Part shown: piece by piece, positions 7,802 through 17,127 of the stretch
Position numbering within the stretch: the first letter of the stretch is position 1
How the letters are laid out: each line of letters starts with the position of its first letter
From: Lentisphaerota bacterium
Lineage (GTDB): Bacteria; Verrucomicrobiota; Lentisphaeria; Victivallales; Victivallaceae
Direction: 5' to 3'
Length of the DNA stretch: 64,000 bases
Assembly (NCBI GenBank): GCA_015061815.1
Contig: SUVW01000003.1
Location: forward strand, 62,001 to 126,000
Translations under genes and position numbers: made by a program
Notes under the pieces: generated by a model
Told to the model about the DNA's origin: nothing
Database searches by the model: none
The model's input: the letters and a program-made list of their open reading frames with translations, nothing else

Positions 7802-9179
7802 ATATCTTTCCCATTGCCATTTTCACCAACATAAGTGCCGTCCGCAATTTTTTATCCGACCCGGCTGAAGAGAGCGACAGCCGCAAAAAATTTCTCCCCG
7901 GACGGGACAGCACCGTAAATCGGCCGGAGTGCTGGACCTTCACCCCGAAAGCTTCAAACCTGGCCTCGGTTTCCTGCGGCCGGGAAAAATTTTCCGGCAA
8001 TTCGACTGTCCGGAAAAATGCTCCTTCAGCCGCCGCTGTTTCCTCCGGAAAGATCCGGGAAAAGATCCGGTTGGCCCGCAAAGACAGCCGGTATTTTTCC
8101 TGCAGGACATTTTCTGCCTTGCCGCTTAATATCAATTCGGTCATGATCTCGGCATCCAGCGCACTGGTACGTATATTCAGATAAAACAGCCCATTGAGCA
8201 AATCAGTACGGAAACGCTCCGGGAATGCCGCCGCCGTCACCCGCAAGCCGCCGCATAAATAGCGGAGAGTGCCGCAAATATACAAAGTTTGACCGGGAAG
8301 CATGGAATACAGTGAGCGATAACCTTTTCCCGGCGGCAGAATCGCGGTATCATCTTCGATCAGGATCAATCCGTGTTTGCGGATAACTTCAGCTAAAGCA
8401 TATTTGCGTTCACCGGATAAAGTTATCCCGGTGGGATTGGCACAATTAGGCATCAGAAATATTCCGGTAATACGGTGCTTCCGGCACACTTCATCCAGCT
8501 TTTCCGGCAGCATTCCGCCATCATCTCCCGCCACCGGACACAACCGGATATGAGCCAGATGAGCCGTACCGATCAGATTGGCATAGGTAAAATAATCCAC
8601 CGCCAGCGTGTCACCGAGTTTGAATAATGAAAGCAGTGCCGCGCTGATGGCATTTTGGGAACCGGCAAAAAGAGCAGTATGTTCCTCATCACTGACCACA
8701 TCAAATTTTCTCATCCAGTTCACCGCCGCCGCCCGCTGATGCAGATGGCCGAATGAAGCCGTATAACTGTACAATTTTTCCAGATAACCTTTCTTCAATA
8801 CCGCCTCTGTCGCTTCGATGATCTGTTTGTTGACCGTATCAAAACCGTTGACCATCCCCAGATCAAGCAGTTCTCTGTCCTGTCCGTTTTCCCCGGCTTT
8901 CACTCCGGGCAGCGGCGAGACAAAAGTTCCCCGGCCGGTGGAACCGTAGATCAGATGACGCTCCCGGCAGAGATTATAAGCACGGGTGACAGTGGTGAAG
9001 TTTATATCCAGATAATCTGCCAGCTCCCGCTGCGGCGGCAGTTTGGTCCCCGGAGCAAGTTTACCGCTGCGGATATCATCTTCCAGCATATTGGCAATCG
9101 CCAGATAGCAGGGACGGCTCAACACAGCAGCAGAGGGTGTCCAGGAAAGAAAAAAGTTTTTAAATGAATTTACCGGCAT
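7800..9179 (-). CDS. MocR/PdxR-type GntR regulator with aminotransferase-like domain
   Basis: Likely regulator of the divergent pdxST genes. Residues 15-85 are a GntR winged helix (GKLAPGTKLPPQRELADYLD). Residues 110-459 are a fold-type I aminotransferase-like domain with PNCANPTGITLS and LIEDDTAILPPG. In MocR proteins the PLP-binding lysine lies in a GTFSK motif; here the matching stretch reads GTLRYLCGGLR, with Tyr at about residue 307 in place of Lys, so an internal aldimine cannot form in the usual way. I use ATG 9179 (MPVNSF) because upstream frame extensions run through the promoter region. An inverted repeat at 9191-9211 overlaps its transcription start and the pdxS -35, consistent with autoregulation. 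Family placement is firm; control of pdxST is inferred from position. Confidence 0.9.
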   Translation of the reverse strand: MPVNSFKNFFLSWTPSAAVLSRPCYLAIANMLEDDIRSGKLAPGTKLPPQRELADYLDINFTTVTRAYNLCRERHLIYGSTGRGTFVSPLPGVKAGENGQDRELLDLGMVNGFDTVNKQIIEATEAVLKKGYLEKLYSYTASFGHLHQRAAAVNWMRKFDVVSDEEHTALFAGSQNAISAALLSLFKLGDTLAVDYFTYANLIGTAHLAHIRLCPVAGDDGGMLPEKLDEVCRKHRITGIFLMPNCANPTGITLSGERKYALAEVIRKHGLILIEDDTAILPPGKGYRSLYSMLPGQTLYICGTLRYLCGGLRVTAAAFPERFRTDLLNGLFYLNIRTSALDAEIMTELILSGKAENVLQEKYRLSLRANRIFSRIFPEETAAAEGAFFRTVELPENFSRPQETEARFEAFGVKVQHSGRFTVLSRPGRNFLRLSLSSAGSDKKLRTALMLVKMAMGKI

Positions 9180-9190
9180 TTTTGTAATCC

Positions 9191-9211
9191 ATACAATTTC
9201 TGCAATTGTAT
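9191..9211. promoter_or_regulatory. Candidate operator for the MocR/PdxR-type regulator
   Basis: Perfect 8-bp inverted repeat ATACAATT-TCTGC-AATTGTAT. The right arm contains the -35 of the pdxS promoter, and the site lies just downstream of the -10 of the divergent regulator gene. Confidence 0.65.
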
Positions 9212-9233
9212 TTAATATACCACCGGTTATATT
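9206..9233 (+). promoter_or_regulatory. pdxST promoter
   Basis: TTGTAT at 9206-9211 and TATATT at 9228-9233, 16 bp apart. The -35 lies in the operator's right arm. Confidence 0.7.
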
Positions 9234-9242
9234 ATCTGTCAA
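9214..9242 (-). promoter_or_regulatory. Promoter of the MocR/PdxR-type regulator
   Basis: On the minus strand TTGACA (9242-9237) and TATATT (9219-9214) are separated by 17 bp. It overlaps the pdxST promoter back to back. Confidence 0.75.
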
Positions 9243-9325
9243 ACAGAACAATTGCGCAGATCGTAATTTCACACGCAATGACCACCGTACAAACTGAACA
9301 GCAATCATAAAAAAAGGAAAACATC

Positions 9326-10207
9326 ATGCCTGAAATCACCAGACAACAGGAACTCAACCGCAATCTTGCCGCCATGCTCAAAGGCGGAGTCATCATGGAT
9401 GTCACCACCCCGGAACAGGCCGTTATTGCCGAACAGGCCGGAGCTTGCGCGGTGATGGCCCTGGAGCGCATCCCCGCAGACATCCGCGCCGCCGGAGGTG
9501 TTTCCCGGATGAGTGATCCGGCGATGATCCGCACTATTCAGCAGGCAGTAACCATCCCGGTGATGGCCAAATGCCGCATCGGTCACTTTGCCGAAGCGCA
9601 GATACTTGAAGCCGTTGAGATCGACTATATCGATGAAAGTGAAGTGCTTTCACCGGCCGATGACACTTATCATATTGATAAAAACAAATTCAAGGTCCCT
9701 TTTGTCTGCGGGGCGCGTGATCTCGGCGAAGCACTCCGCCGGATTGCCGAAGGAGCTTCCATGATCCGCACCAAAGGAGAACCGGGCACCGGAGATATCA
9801 TTCAGGCTGTTCGCCACATGCGCAAAATGAATGCTGAAATCCGCCGGATAGTTTCCTTATCCGGGGATGAACTTTATGAAGCGGCCAAAAATCTTCAGGT
9901 GCCTTTGGAATTATTGCAAAGTGTCCATGACAACGGCAAATTGCCGGTCGTAAATTTCGCCGCCGGAGGTATCGCCACCCCGGCCGATGCCGCGTTGATG
10001 ATGCAGCTTGGCGCAGAAGGTGTTTTTGTCGGTTCCGGTATCTTCAAATCCGGCGATCCGGTCAAACGGGCCAGCGCCATCGTCAAAGCTGTAACCAATT
10101 ACACCGATGCCGCCATGCTCGCAGAACTCTCCAGCGATCTCGGAGAAGCGATGGTCGGGATCAATGCCGATGAAATCGCATTGATCATGGAGGAACGCGG
10201 TAAATGA
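9326..10207 (+). CDS. pdxS: Pyridoxal 5'-phosphate synthase lyase subunit PdxS
   Basis: Condenses ribose 5-phosphate, glyceraldehyde 3-phosphate and PdxT-derived ammonia to PLP (DXP-independent pathway). 293 residues, full family length, highly conserved throughout. Visible are [10 protein letters not shown] (catalytic Asp), [30 protein letters not shown] (imine-forming Lys in the MAKC motif) and [12 protein letters not shown] (second catalytic Lys and phosphate loop). An AAAAGGAAAA ribosome-binding site precedes ATG 9326. It overlaps pdxT by four bases (ATGA), indicating translational coupling and a 1:1 complex. Confidence 0.98.
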   Translation: MPEITRQQELNRNLAAMLKGGVIMDVTTPEQAVIAEQAGACAVMALERIPADIRAAGGVSRMSDPAMIRTIQQAVTIPVMAKCRIGHFAEAQILEAVEIDYIDESEVLSPADDTYHIDKNKFKVPFVCGARDLGEALRRIAEGASMIRTKGEPGTGDIIQAVRHMRKMNAEIRRIVSLSGDELYEAAKNLQVPLELLQSVHDNGKLPVVNFAAGGIATPADAALMMQLGAEGVFVGSGIFKSGDPVKRASAIVKAVTNYTDAAMLAELSSDLGEAMVGINADEIALIMEERGK

Positions 10208-10794
10208 AACTGCATATCGCCGTTCTTGCCCTGCAGGGAGCGTTTGCCGAACACCGGAAAATGCTGGAAAATTCAGGTGCCGATGTTTTTGAATTGCGGT
10301 GCCGTAAAGATCTGGATAAAAAATGTGACGCTCTCGTCCTCCCCGGCGGAGAAAGTACAGTTCAGGGGAAATTGCTGCGGGAATTGGGACTCTTTGAACC
10401 GTTGAAACAGCGTATCGGCAACGGCTTGCCGGTTATGGCGACCTGCGCCGGAGTCATACTTCTGGCAGAGAAACTGGAGGATGACCCTGCGACTCATTTC
10501 GGCACGCTGCCCATTACAGTACGGCGCAACGCTTACGGCCGGCAGCTGGCCAGTTTCTATACCGACGGCCATTTTTCCGGAATAGATGCCCCGGTGCCGA
10601 TGCCATTTATCCGCGCTCCGCAAATCGTCGGATATAATGACAAAACCGAAGTGCTGGCAACCGTCGGCAACTCTCCGGCCGCCGTCCGATTTCACCGGCA
10701 GCTGGCCATGACTTTTCATCCGGAAATCACCGGTAATCCGTCCATCCACCGATATTTTCTGGAAAAAATAGTCCTGCCCGGCCGGAAAAATTGA
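10204..10794 (+). CDS. pdxT: Pyridoxal 5'-phosphate synthase glutaminase subunit PdxT
   Basis: Class I glutamine amidotransferase that feeds ammonia to PdxS. 196 residues, the usual size. Seen are the [16 protein letters not shown] start, LPGGEST (oxyanion/glutamine site), nucleophile Cys in [10 protein letters not shown], and the His-Glu pair in TFHPEIT near the C-terminus. The start overlaps the pdxS stop by four bases. The -35 of the next gene's promoter (10791-10796) overlaps the pdxT stop codon. Confidence 0.98.
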   Translation: MKLHIAVLALQGAFAEHRKMLENSGADVFELRCRKDLDKKCDALVLPGGESTVQGKLLRELGLFEPLKQRIGNGLPVMATCAGVILLAEKLEDDPATHFGTLPITVRRNAYGRQLASFYTDGHFSGIDAPVPMPFIRAPQIVGYNDKTEVLATVGNSPAAVRFHRQLAMTFHPEITGNPSIHRYFLEKIVLPGRKN

Positions 10795-10819
10795 CTTTAT
10801 ATACTTTCCGGTGTATATT
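10791..10819 (+). promoter_or_regulatory. Promoter of the GltS-family gene
   Basis: TTGACT at 10791-10796, 17 bp, TATATT at 10814-10819. It gives the symporter gene its own transcription start despite close spacing to pdxT. Confidence 0.75.
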
Positions 10820-10877
10820 TGGATGATGTTTTACTGACATAAAGTTTTGAATCAAATTCCAAATACCGGGGGGTAAT

Positions 10878-12224
10878 ATGAGTGCAGTTATCGTATTTTG
10901 TTCACTATCCATACTGTTGGTGGCAGGAAAAATAATCCGGGTGGCCATTCCGGTATTGCAGCGGCTTTATCTGCCCAGTTCGGTTATCGGCGGAGCTGTC
11001 GGTCTGCTGATGATTTCCCTGCTTGGTGACAAACTGCCATCCGGCGTGATCCCGGCAATGAAACAGCTGCCCGGATTCCTTATCAATGTGATCTTCGCCG
11101 CTCTCTTTCTGGGTACGGTCACTCCCGGATTGAAGGCAATATTCAAAATGGCCCTGCCGCAGCTCTGCATGGGACAGATGCTCGCCTGGGGACAGTATGT
11201 CATCGGGCTGGGAATAACCGGTTTCCTGCTCATTCCGCTTTTCGGAGTTAATCCGGCTTTCGGCAATCTGCTGGAGATCGGTTTTGAGGGCGGACATGGA
11301 ACCGTCGGCGGCATGAGTGGAACATTCAATCAATATTGGAATGACGGCATCGCGCTTGGTTACACGGTGGCCACCGGCGGAATGATCTTCGGGATCCTGC
11401 TGGGCATGGCTCTGATCAACTGGGCGTTGAATAAAAAAATCATCAGCAGTGTCCGGACCTTCAATGAACGTGACCGGTCGGAAAAACTGGGCATCTACCG
11501 GGAACAGGATCGTCCGGAAGCCGGTAAACAGACCGTGTTTTCCGATTCGATCGACTCCCTGGCCTGGCATATTGCTCTGATCGGATTGTCGATTTTCCTC
11601 GGATTCATCATACTCAAGTGTCTGCAAACTGCTGAAATAAAGCTGTTCCCGGATAATCAGACCCGGCTTTTTTCCGGCTTTCCCCTCTTCCCGCTGTGCA
11701 TGATCGGCGGAGTTATCATCCAGCAGTTCTGTCAGAAAATGAAAGTTGAATACCTTATCGATCACGGGCAGATGCAGCGGCTGTCCGGGGCAGCTCTGGA
11801 CTTTCTGGTGGTGTCTGCAGTCGCCACGATCCAACTGTCAGTGGTTGCGGAAAATTATCTGCCGCTGCTCATTCTGATGGCTGCCGGAGTGATCTGGAGT
11901 GTGATTCTGCTGTTGTTTGTCGCACCAAAAATTTTCAAACAGGCATGGTTTGAATGTGCCATTGCTGAATTCGGTCAGGGCTTGGGAGTGACCGCCACCG
12001 GCTTGATGCTTCTGCGGACAGTCGATCCGGAAAACAAGACCGTCGCCGCCGCCTCATTCGGCTACAAACAGCTGATCCATGAACCGGTCATGGGCGGCGG
12101 ATTATGGACAGCTTTCGCATTGACTCTGGTCTTCTCTTTCGGCTGGATGCCGGTATGGATATTCTGCACCGTCATGCTGATCGTCTGGGGCATCATCTCT
12201 CTGATACTCATCCGGAAACATTGA
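10878..12224 (+). CDS. GltS-family sodium/glutamate symporter
   Basis: Inner-membrane secondary transporter, 448 residues, with about ten to twelve hydrophobic helices in two inverted halves. The family signature FEGGHGTVGG is at about residue 135. The second half shows LDFLVVSAVATIQLSVVAENYLPLLI and a GLGVTATGLMLLRTVDP loop, as in GltS. A GGGGGG-type ribosome-binding site lies a few bases before ATG 10878. Sodium-dependent uptake of glutamate or a related dicarboxylate is the family expectation; substrate is not provable here. It is convergent with the PocR-AraC gene (11 bp between stops) with no obvious terminator. Confidence 0.9.
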   Translation: MSAVIVFCSLSILLVAGKIIRVAIPVLQRLYLPSSVIGGAVGLLMISLLGDKLPSGVIPAMKQLPGFLINVIFAALFLGTVTPGLKAIFKMALPQLCMGQMLAWGQYVIGLGITGFLLIPLFGVNPAFGNLLEIGFEGGHGTVGGMSGTFNQYWNDGIALGYTVATGGMIFGILLGMALINWALNKKIISSVRTFNERDRSEKLGIYREQDRPEAGKQTVFSDSIDSLAWHIALIGLSIFLGFIILKCLQTAEIKLFPDNQTRLFSGFPLFPLCMIGGVIIQQFCQKMKVEYLIDHGQMQRLSGAALDFLVVSAVATIQLSVVAENYLPLLILMAAGVIWSVILLLFVAPKIFKQAWFECAIAEFGQGLGVTATGLMLLRTVDPENKTVAAASFGYKQLIHEPVMGGGLWTAFALTLVFSFGWMPVWIFCTVMLIVWGIISLILIRKH

Positions 12225-12235
12225 GCCGGCCGGAT

Positions 12236-13096
12236 TCAGTTGAATTTACACTCCCCGGCCCGGCGCATCTGACTGCGGAATTTACCCGGCGGCATCCCTT
12301 TTCTCCGGCTGAATACCCGTGAAAAGTAGAATTGGTCGCAAAATCCGGAAGCAAACGCCACTTCGGCCACTGTCGCTCCGGGATCATCGCGCCACATCTT
12401 TTCCGCAATTTTCAAGCGGGCATCAAGCAGCAGACCTTTGAAACTGGTCTGATAATTATTCCGTAAAAATTGCGAAATCGTCGAAACACTGCGGCCAAGT
12501 TTTTTAGCCATATCCGGCAAGCGGATATCTTCTGAAGCGTGTTTTTCAATGTAAAGGTCGATCTCATTACGCAACCGGTCGCCCTGTAAAACCGCCAGTT
12601 CGCGGACGGCGATATAGTCGATCAGGGTTTTCAAAACTCCCAGTACCGCCTGCAATTTTTCCCCGGTAAAACAGGGTAATTCAAAATAAGCCTGTTTCAT
12701 CCTGTCCCGGAGCTGTTCCGGGATCATCCGCCAATCAGGTTCCGGATCGCCCTCAATGCGGAATTGCCCGAACATCACAAATCCGGCCACCCGGTTGCGT
12801 ACTGTCACCGGAGCCAGACATTCATGCAGTCCGGCGTGACAACGGTAATCCATGATCCTGCCGGTCTGAACCGCTTCCTGCTGCTTGTGGCAATCCATTG
12901 ATACACAACGGTTGTACCCATCCAACTGTTCATGCACCAGCGAACAGAATGTGCAGTTATGCATCTCTTTGCCCCGGCGCAGCGGTTCGCCGGACAGAGA
13001 GAAAAAAGTAACCCGGACATCCAGCAGCGATGCAAAGTCATCCAACAGGCTTTGCACCTCATCACTTAAAAAAAGTTCCATCGGCATATTGCTCAC
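12236..13096 (-). CDS. AraC-family regulator with PocR sensor domain
   Basis: Transcription factor of about 286 residues. Residues 5-165 are a PocR-type ligand domain with its cysteine signature (NCTFCSLVHEQ, RCVSMDC, YRCHAGLHECLAPV). Residues 190-285 are two AraC helix-turn-helix motifs (LPDMAKKLGRSVSTISQFL and VAEVAFASGFCDQFYFSRVF). Start: GGAGGT at 13107-13102 sits 5 bases before GTG 13096 and 14 before ATG 13087; either is possible, whereas the upstream ATG 13114 would place the ribosome-binding site inside the gene. It lies divergent from the NahK-like kinase, across about 315 bp, and may control it or the GltS-type gene. Confidence 0.92.
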   Translation of the reverse strand: MSNMPMELFLSDEVQSLLDDFASLLDVRVTFFSLSGEPLRRGKEMHNCTFCSLVHEQLDGYNRCVSMDCHKQQEAVQTGRIMDYRCHAGLHECLAPVTVRNRVAGFVMFGQFRIEGDPEPDWRMIPEQLRDRMKQAYFELPCFTGEKLQAVLGVLKTLIDYIAVRELAVLQGDRLRNEIDLYIEKHASEDIRLPDMAKKLGRSVSTISQFLRNNYQTSFKGLLLDARLKIAEKMWRDDPGATVAEVAFASGFCDQFYFSRVFSRRKGMPPGKFRSQMRRAGECKFN

Positions 13097-13412
13097 GGTC
13101 CACCTCCATGACATTAATAATCATCCCGCCGGTTATGAAAGCAAAACCTCATTGTCCTGCCGGCAAAATACAATATTTGCCACATATTTCCGCACACATC
13201 CATAAACACAGCTGCCTGCTTTACAAAATCCGGGACGCTATCCGTTATTATAAATATACACCACGTTTGCAGAAAAGTCCATAGTCTTACCGGATTTTAT
13301 ATTGGCAAAGTTGATTTTTCCGGCTATATTATATATGATGAGGAAATTTCAAAACTCCTCAAAAGTTCCTGACATTCATCGTGTGATCAATTGTAAAAAA
13401 GGAGAAAACAGT
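13097..13412. other. Intergenic region between PocR-AraC and kinase genes
   Basis: About 315 bp, AT-rich, no convincing ORF. It holds the kinase promoter at 13311-13339 and short AT-rich stretches suited to regulator binding. I found no long inverted repeat. Confidence 0.6.
13311..13339 (+). promoter_or_regulatory. Promoter of the NahK-like kinase gene
   Basis: TTGATT at 13311-13316, 17 bp, TATGAT at 13334-13339. An additional CTATATTA lies within the spacer. Confidence 0.6.
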
Positions 13413-14501
13413 ATGGAATTCAATATTGCGGAGATCTGCAAAGGCTTCAAAGTGGATGGTGATTTTATTGAAGCGGCCAGATTCGGGACCGGACATATCA
13501 ATGACACATTCAAAATGCGAACTGCCGGCAACACCTATATCATGCAGCGGATCAACACTTCGATTTTCCGCGAACCGGAAAAGCTGATGGATAACTTTGT
13601 CCGGGTCTCCAGCCATATTTCCGGAAAAATCGCCGCAGAAAAAGCAGTCGATCCGACCAGCCGCCGCCGTTATCTGCAGGTGATAATGTCCCATAAAAAT
13701 GAACCGTTTTTTATTGATGCAGACGGTAATTTCTGGCGGTGCTACATCTATGTGGATGAAGCCCGCACCTATGATGTGCTGGAAAAGAGCGAACAGGCTT
13801 TCGCCGCCGCCAAAGCATTCGGCGCATTTCAGAACGATTTGGCCGATCTTCCAGGACGGCTCAACGAAACTATCGCCAATTTCCATAACACCCCCAGCCG
13901 TTTTGCTGACCTTAAAGCCGCCGCCCGGGCCGATAAATGCAACCGGCTTAAAGAGGTCGCCCCGGAACTGGACTTCATTATGGCCAGAGAAAAAGAGTAC
14001 TCGCTTCTGCTCAATGAACTTGCCGCCGGCAATGTTTTTGAACGCACCACCCACAATGACACCAAACTCAACAACGTCCTGATAGATGATGTTACCGGGG
14101 AAGGCATCTGCGTGATCGACCTCGATACCGTCATGCCTGGATTGCCTCACTATGACTTCGGTGACATGGTCCGCACCGGTACCAGTCCGGCTCCGGAAGA
14201 TGAACTGGATCTTTCCAAAGTCGGAATGCGCTTTGAAATGTTTGAAGCTCTGCTGCGCGGATTTCTTTCCACCGCCGGGAACTTCCTCAATGCCCGGGAA
14301 AAAGAACTTCTGCCGTTTTCCGGCAAACTTATCACTCTGGAAATCGGCATGCGTTTCCTGACCGATTACCTCTCCGGTGACGTCTATTTCAAAATCCACC
14401 GGGAAAAACACAATCTCGACCGCTGCCGCACCCAGATCAAACTGGCTCAATCCATCGAAGCTCAGTTTGATGCCATGCGGAAACTCAACGATTCTCTCTG
14501 A
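13413..14501 (+). CDS. Aminoglycoside-phosphotransferase-fold sugar kinase (NahK-like)
   Basis: 362-residue cytoplasmic kinase of the APH superfamily. Start ATG 13413 has an AAAAAAGGAG ribosome-binding site; the upstream in-frame extension has none. Features: GTGHINDTF phosphate-loop region at about 28, catalytic loop THNDTKLNNVL at about 215, metal-binding VIDLDTVMPG and YDFGDMVR at about 235-255. This set, especially DLDTVMPG with DFGD, resembles N-acetylhexosamine 1-kinase (NahK), which phosphorylates GlcNAc/GalNAc freed from host glycans. That substrate is inferred from motif similarity; another sugar or choline-like substrate is possible. Flanking genes give no pathway confirmation. Confidence 0.88.
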   Translation: MEFNIAEICKGFKVDGDFIEAARFGTGHINDTFKMRTAGNTYIMQRINTSIFREPEKLMDNFVRVSSHISGKIAAEKAVDPTSRRRYLQVIMSHKNEPFFIDADGNFWRCYIYVDEARTYDVLEKSEQAFAAAKAFGAFQNDLADLPGRLNETIANFHNTPSRFADLKAAARADKCNRLKEVAPELDFIMAREKEYSLLLNELAAGNVFERTTHNDTKLNNVLIDDVTGEGICVIDLDTVMPGLPHYDFGDMVRTGTSPAPEDELDLSKVGMRFEMFEALLRGFLSTAGNFLNAREKELLPFSGKLITLEIGMRFLTDYLSGDVYFKIHREKHNLDRCRTQIKLAQSIEAQFDAMRKLNDSL

Positions 14502-14523
14502 ATCTGAGACCGGATTACAAAAC

Positions 14524-14570
14524 GGGGCTGCTGCTTACCTTTTCAAGGTTGGCAACAGCCCCACTGTTTT
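14524..14570. terminator. Terminator between convergent genes, repeat family copy 2
   Basis: GGGGCTG...CAGCCCC stem with inner ACCTT/AAGGT pairing and a TTTT run at 14567-14570. It lies between the kinase stop (14501) and the stop of the 839-residue minus-strand gene (14595). Its reverse complement nearly matches the 7754 hairpin. Confidence 0.75.
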
Positions 14571-14594
14571 ACCGGAAAATCATCCGGTTGTCTG

Positions 14595-17114
14595 TCACTC
14601 AAAATACGGTGTCAGATTGACAAAGTTGAGGATACGTTTGCTGCCGGAAGCTTCACCGGGTTCTTTATCATTTTTCCAGTCATGGAAAGTGATCGTCACT
14701 TCGCTCTTTTTGGGAATGAAAACCACTTTATGATTGCAGATCATGGGACGGGTCTTGGAATTAAACCGTTTCTTGAAGACATATCCCAGTTCCGGAACAA
14801 TTTCAGCATCGCTGATATCGACATTGAAAACAAAGGTTTCTTTAACCTCTTTTGCTTTGGCGACATCTTCCGGGTCGGCAGTAACGAAGTGCAGTGAATA
14901 CTTCTTGCCGGGGATCAGATTTTTTGCGGTCTGAAAGAGTTTGTTCGGAGCTTTTTGGCTCCGGACAAAGAGGGCGGCATGATCGCCGAGACCGCCGGTT
15001 TCACTCTGGCGCAGCTGCATCAGCGCTCCGTAATGACGGCGATACCAGGGTTTAAGGGTATCGGCTTCAGCCGGAACAGCAGTCCAGTTCTGGAATTTAT
15101 CATCAAAATCGCAATTTTTGAGATGGCCGGGGTTACAGGTGATACCGTATTTTTCAGCCAGCCGATCGGTTCTACCCTCCACGCAGTAGTGGCGCATAAG
15201 TTTGCCGATCCAGCGGACGCGTTCCTCGTCGCAATTGTTGATATCGTAGCAGCCGATAGCGAAAATGCCTTTGAGTTCCGGATCGGTGGCGAACTTCCAG
15301 AAGAAGTAATCCATGCTGTATTTGATATCGGATTCCGGATAGATGTTGATATTCCACGCGCCGGCGGAAATATAACCGGACATCATGAATGAGAGCCGGC
15401 TTTTGGCATCCGGAATGCATTTTTCGGCATAGCGGACATGATGATTGAGCAGCATCATATATTTTTCCACTTCTTCGGCATTTTTCGATGAACTGATGTA
15501 AGTTTCCATAATCAGTTTGCCGCGACCGCCGCCGGCATTGGATGCAGCGGAAAGCAAGGGCCGGTGGATCATCGGGTAGAAGAGATGTCCTCTGGTTTTC
15601 GCCATCCACAAATAGACGGATTTATCGAAGTTGCTCAAGCGGAAGAGAGCCTCGGTAACAGCAAGCTGATTGCGGAAGGAGTGCCAGTAACCAAGCTCAT
15701 CAAGCGCACGACCGTCGAAAATCTCAATATCCCGTTCGGTACGGACACTTCTTTCCACCGCATCGGTATCCGACCATCTGGCATTGCCGGAGTTGATCAG
15801 ACGGATACCCCGGGCGCGGGCCTCGGCCATACTTTTGGCAGAGAGGCTCTTTTCAAACTGCCAGAACTGGGTATTCACCGCCGGCCACAGATTTTTGCGG
15901 AAGAAGTCCATATCATACTGGAACATGGTCAGATCCTGCTTCTCATAGACATTGAAGGGGAAAAGCTGCAGCTGTTTCACCGTCCGGATACGCAGATGAT
16001 TTTTCGCTTTGATCCCGGTGATCCGCAAGCGGTGTTTACCGGCATCCATAAAGCGCATGGTTTCCAGATTTTCGCCGTCACGATAGATGATGACCGGCAT
16101 ATCGGAATCATCGAGGAAGACTTTCACCGTTTCTTCCGCGCGCTCAAAGCCCAGAAAGATCCAGCCGTCGCGGGGGGCGGTGAATTCATATTCCATATCA
16201 CCGGTGACGTCAAAAGCAGCCAGTTCGGTAACGAGGTTGTTCAAGGTTTTTTCCGCAACTTTTTCAACGGGCTTGACGGCGACACACGGATAGGAGTTGT
16301 GCAGTACCGCCTTGCCGTCGGACTTCTGACGCAAAGTCAGTTCCAGCCGGTATCCGCCGGGAGCGACCTCCGGCAAAGCTGCAAAAACATTGTGCTGGTA
16401 ATCCAGCGGGAAACGGCCGGTTTTGCCGCCCATTGAGACTTCCAATTCATAATCTTCATGTTTGCCGTTGACCGGATAATAGACGGTAAAGTGCATTTCC
16501 GGTTTGGCGGCACTGATCCGGTTGAGTACCGGCATGACCGGCACCACGCGTTGATAGGTGTACAACTCCGGAGGAGCGATAGTGGTTTTTTCTTCGCCTT
16601 TTTCATCCACCGGGATCACAAAAGGATCGGAAATTTCCAGCGTACCGGTCGAACCGGGCGCAAAAACCGCAAAGTGGCAGGAAGCTCCCCGGGATTTGGG
16701 CAGAGTGACAAGCTTTTCCACTTTGACCCATTCGCCGTTGGTGTTTTCCGGGAAGACCGGAGTTTTCAACCGCCAGTAGCAGGCAGAGGGGTCAAGGAGC
16801 ATGAAGCACGCCCCTTTGGGAGAGGAAAAATTTTTGGTGCGGACGTAACCGCCGATCAGATATTTACCGCCGGGTACACTGCGGATGCCGAGATGGGAAA
16901 AGAATTCCATCACATTGAACTTCAAACGCAGAGCATTTTTGCCGTTCACACCGGCTTTGGGCAGCAAAGTGGCTTCCACATCGTGCTTGCCGGTAGTCCA
17001 ATAACCGAATTCTCCGCAGGCATCCGGTTCAAATCCGGTACTTTTCAAAACGTTTTCTCCGGCGTTTAACACCGCGCAAATCAATGCCGCCATGATCAAA
17101 CCTTGTAATTTCAT
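14595..17114 (-). CDS. Large secreted protein, probable carbohydrate-active, unknown family
   Basis: 839 residues starting at ATG 17114 (MKLQGLIMAALICAVLNAGE), a clear signal peptide. Residues 20-160 read like a CBM-type jelly roll (LKSTGFEPDACGEFGYWTTG, ALRLKFNV). A C-terminal beta region around 690-835 includes LIPGKKYSLHFVTADPEDV. The centre (about 375-650) is alpha/beta with Trp, Asp and Tyr-rich segments (NTQFWQFEKSLSAKSMAEAR, GIFAIGCYDINNCDEERVRW), compatible with a TIM-barrel glycosidase, but I cannot assign a family or catalytic pair. It is the last gene of a minus-strand unit after a pseudopilin and another secreted protein, a typical setting for glycan degradation in this lineage. 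Confidence 0.85.
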   Translation of the reverse strand: MKLQGLIMAALICAVLNAGENVLKSTGFEPDACGEFGYWTTGKHDVEATLLPKAGVNGKNALRLKFNVMEFFSHLGIRSVPGGKYLIGGYVRTKNFSSPKGACFMLLDPSACYWRLKTPVFPENTNGEWVKVEKLVTLPKSRGASCHFAVFAPGSTGTLEISDPFVIPVDEKGEEKTTIAPPELYTYQRVVPVMPVLNRISAAKPEMHFTVYYPVNGKHEDYELEVSMGGKTGRFPLDYQHNVFAALPEVAPGGYRLELTLRQKSDGKAVLHNSYPCVAVKPVEKVAEKTLNNLVTELAAFDVTGDMEYEFTAPRDGWIFLGFERAEETVKVFLDDSDMPVIIYRDGENLETMRFMDAGKHRLRITGIKAKNHLRIRTVKQLQLFPFNVYEKQDLTMFQYDMDFFRKNLWPAVNTQFWQFEKSLSAKSMAEARARGIRLINSGNARWSDTDAVERSVRTERDIEIFDGRALDELGYWHSFRNQLAVTEALFRLSNFDKSVYLWMAKTRGHLFYPMIHRPLLSAASNAGGGRGKLIMETYISSSKNAEEVEKYMMLLNHHVRYAEKCIPDAKSRLSFMMSGYISAGAWNINIYPESDIKYSMDYFFWKFATDPELKGIFAIGCYDINNCDEERVRWIGKLMRHYCVEGRTDRLAEKYGITCNPGHLKNCDFDDKFQNWTAVPAEADTLKPWYRRHYGALMQLRQSETGGLGDHAALFVRSQKAPNKLFQTAKNLIPGKKYSLHFVTADPEDVAKAKEVKETFVFNVDISDAEIVPELGYVFKKRFNSKTRPMICNHKVVFIPKKSEVTITFHDWKNDKEPGEASGSKRILNFVNLTPYFE

Positions 17115-17127
17115 GCGTTTTCCCATT

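Noticed and set aside
9180-9308. Longer N-terminus for the MocR/PdxR-type regulator (43 extra codons)
   Set aside because: The extension covers both divergent promoters and the operator; MPVNSF at 9179 gives the usual GntR spacing.
13302-13412. N-terminal extension of the NahK-like kinase
   Set aside because: It includes the promoter region; the good ribosome-binding site and family-like start are at 13413.
15564-16436. 290-codon plus-strand frame over the large secreted protein gene
   Set aside because: Antisense shadow: the opposite strand has a signal peptide and coherent domains, this frame has neither.
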